From an uncultured Rothia sp. (lineage in GTDB: Bacteria > Actinomycetota > Actinomycetes > Actinomycetales > Micrococcaceae): a stretch of DNA of 5,615 nucleotides. Shown here piece after piece: positions 5,605 through 5,615 of the stretch. The DNA lies in NCBI RefSeq assembly GCF_937976295.1, contig NZ_CALJRY010000269.1, positions 1 to 5,615 of the forward strand. Reading direction: 5' to 3'. A program made the position numbers and the translations under genes. The notes beneath the pieces are model-generated. The model worked only from the letters and a program-made list of their open reading frames with translations, was not told the origin of the DNA and did no database searches. Every line of letters begins with the position of its first letter. The stretch's first letter is position 1.

Positions 5605-5615
5605 AGATCGGAAGA
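5605..5615 (+). other. Illumina adapter remnant at the contig end
   Basis: The last 11 bases, AGATCGGAAGA, are identical to the start of the common Illumina TruSeq adapter (AGATCGGAAGAGC) and sit exactly at the sequence end. This is most likely untrimmed adapter and not genome, so true sequence ends near 5604. Eleven bases can match by chance, but the terminal position makes that unlikely. Confidence 0.85.

Overview
The window looks like Actinomycetota chromosomal DNA, probably Micrococcales and possibly a Rothia-like Micrococcaceae. The grounds are the dnaX-recR-lysC order, the Ala/Pro-rich DnaX linker, the moderately high GC of the core genes, and an aspartokinase ending in the actinobacterial style (...VYGGTGR). 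The genus is an inference from protein style and cannot be settled without a search. All supported genes lie on the minus strand, so the window is best read from right to left.

Right part (5604 to 3004): the 3' portion of dnaX (DNA polymerase III gamma/tau) enters from the right end without its start. It has a long Pro/Ala-rich linker with two kinds of tandem peptide repeat and a conserved C-terminal motif. A GC-rich hairpin and a possible promoter separate it from recR. RecR has a complete, standard ~200-residue core followed by an unusual ~180-residue acidic, probably disordered tail. No ybaB lies between dnaX and recR, although one is common there. The last 11 bases (5605-5615) match the start of the Illumina TruSeq adapter, so the right edge is probably a contig end with untrimmed adapter.

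Middle (2877 to 1451): lysC, the feedback-regulated aspartokinase of the Lys/Thr/Met pathway, has its own upstream -10-like sequence and ends in a perfect 16-bp terminator stem. Inside the gene a strong Shine-Dalgarno sequence precedes an in-frame TTG. This would encode a separate 172-residue regulatory beta subunit, as in Corynebacterium. No asd gene follows.

Left part (1434 to 183): after the lysC terminator comes a clearly AT-richer two-gene cassette (about 46% GC by hand count over 241-840). It encodes an excisionase/MerR-type HTH antitoxin and a PIN-domain ribonuclease toxin that overlap by 7 bp, so they are probably translationally coupled. A promoter upstream has its -35 inside a perfect 11-bp inverted repeat, a likely autoregulatory operator. 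This looks like a VapBC-type toxin-antitoxin module inserted between housekeeping genes. The first 130 bases hold the N-terminus of one further minus-strand gene, tentatively a DNA-repair glycosylase-like protein.

No tRNA, rRNA, CRISPR array or insertion sequence was seen, and no intergenic stretch exceeds 300 bases.
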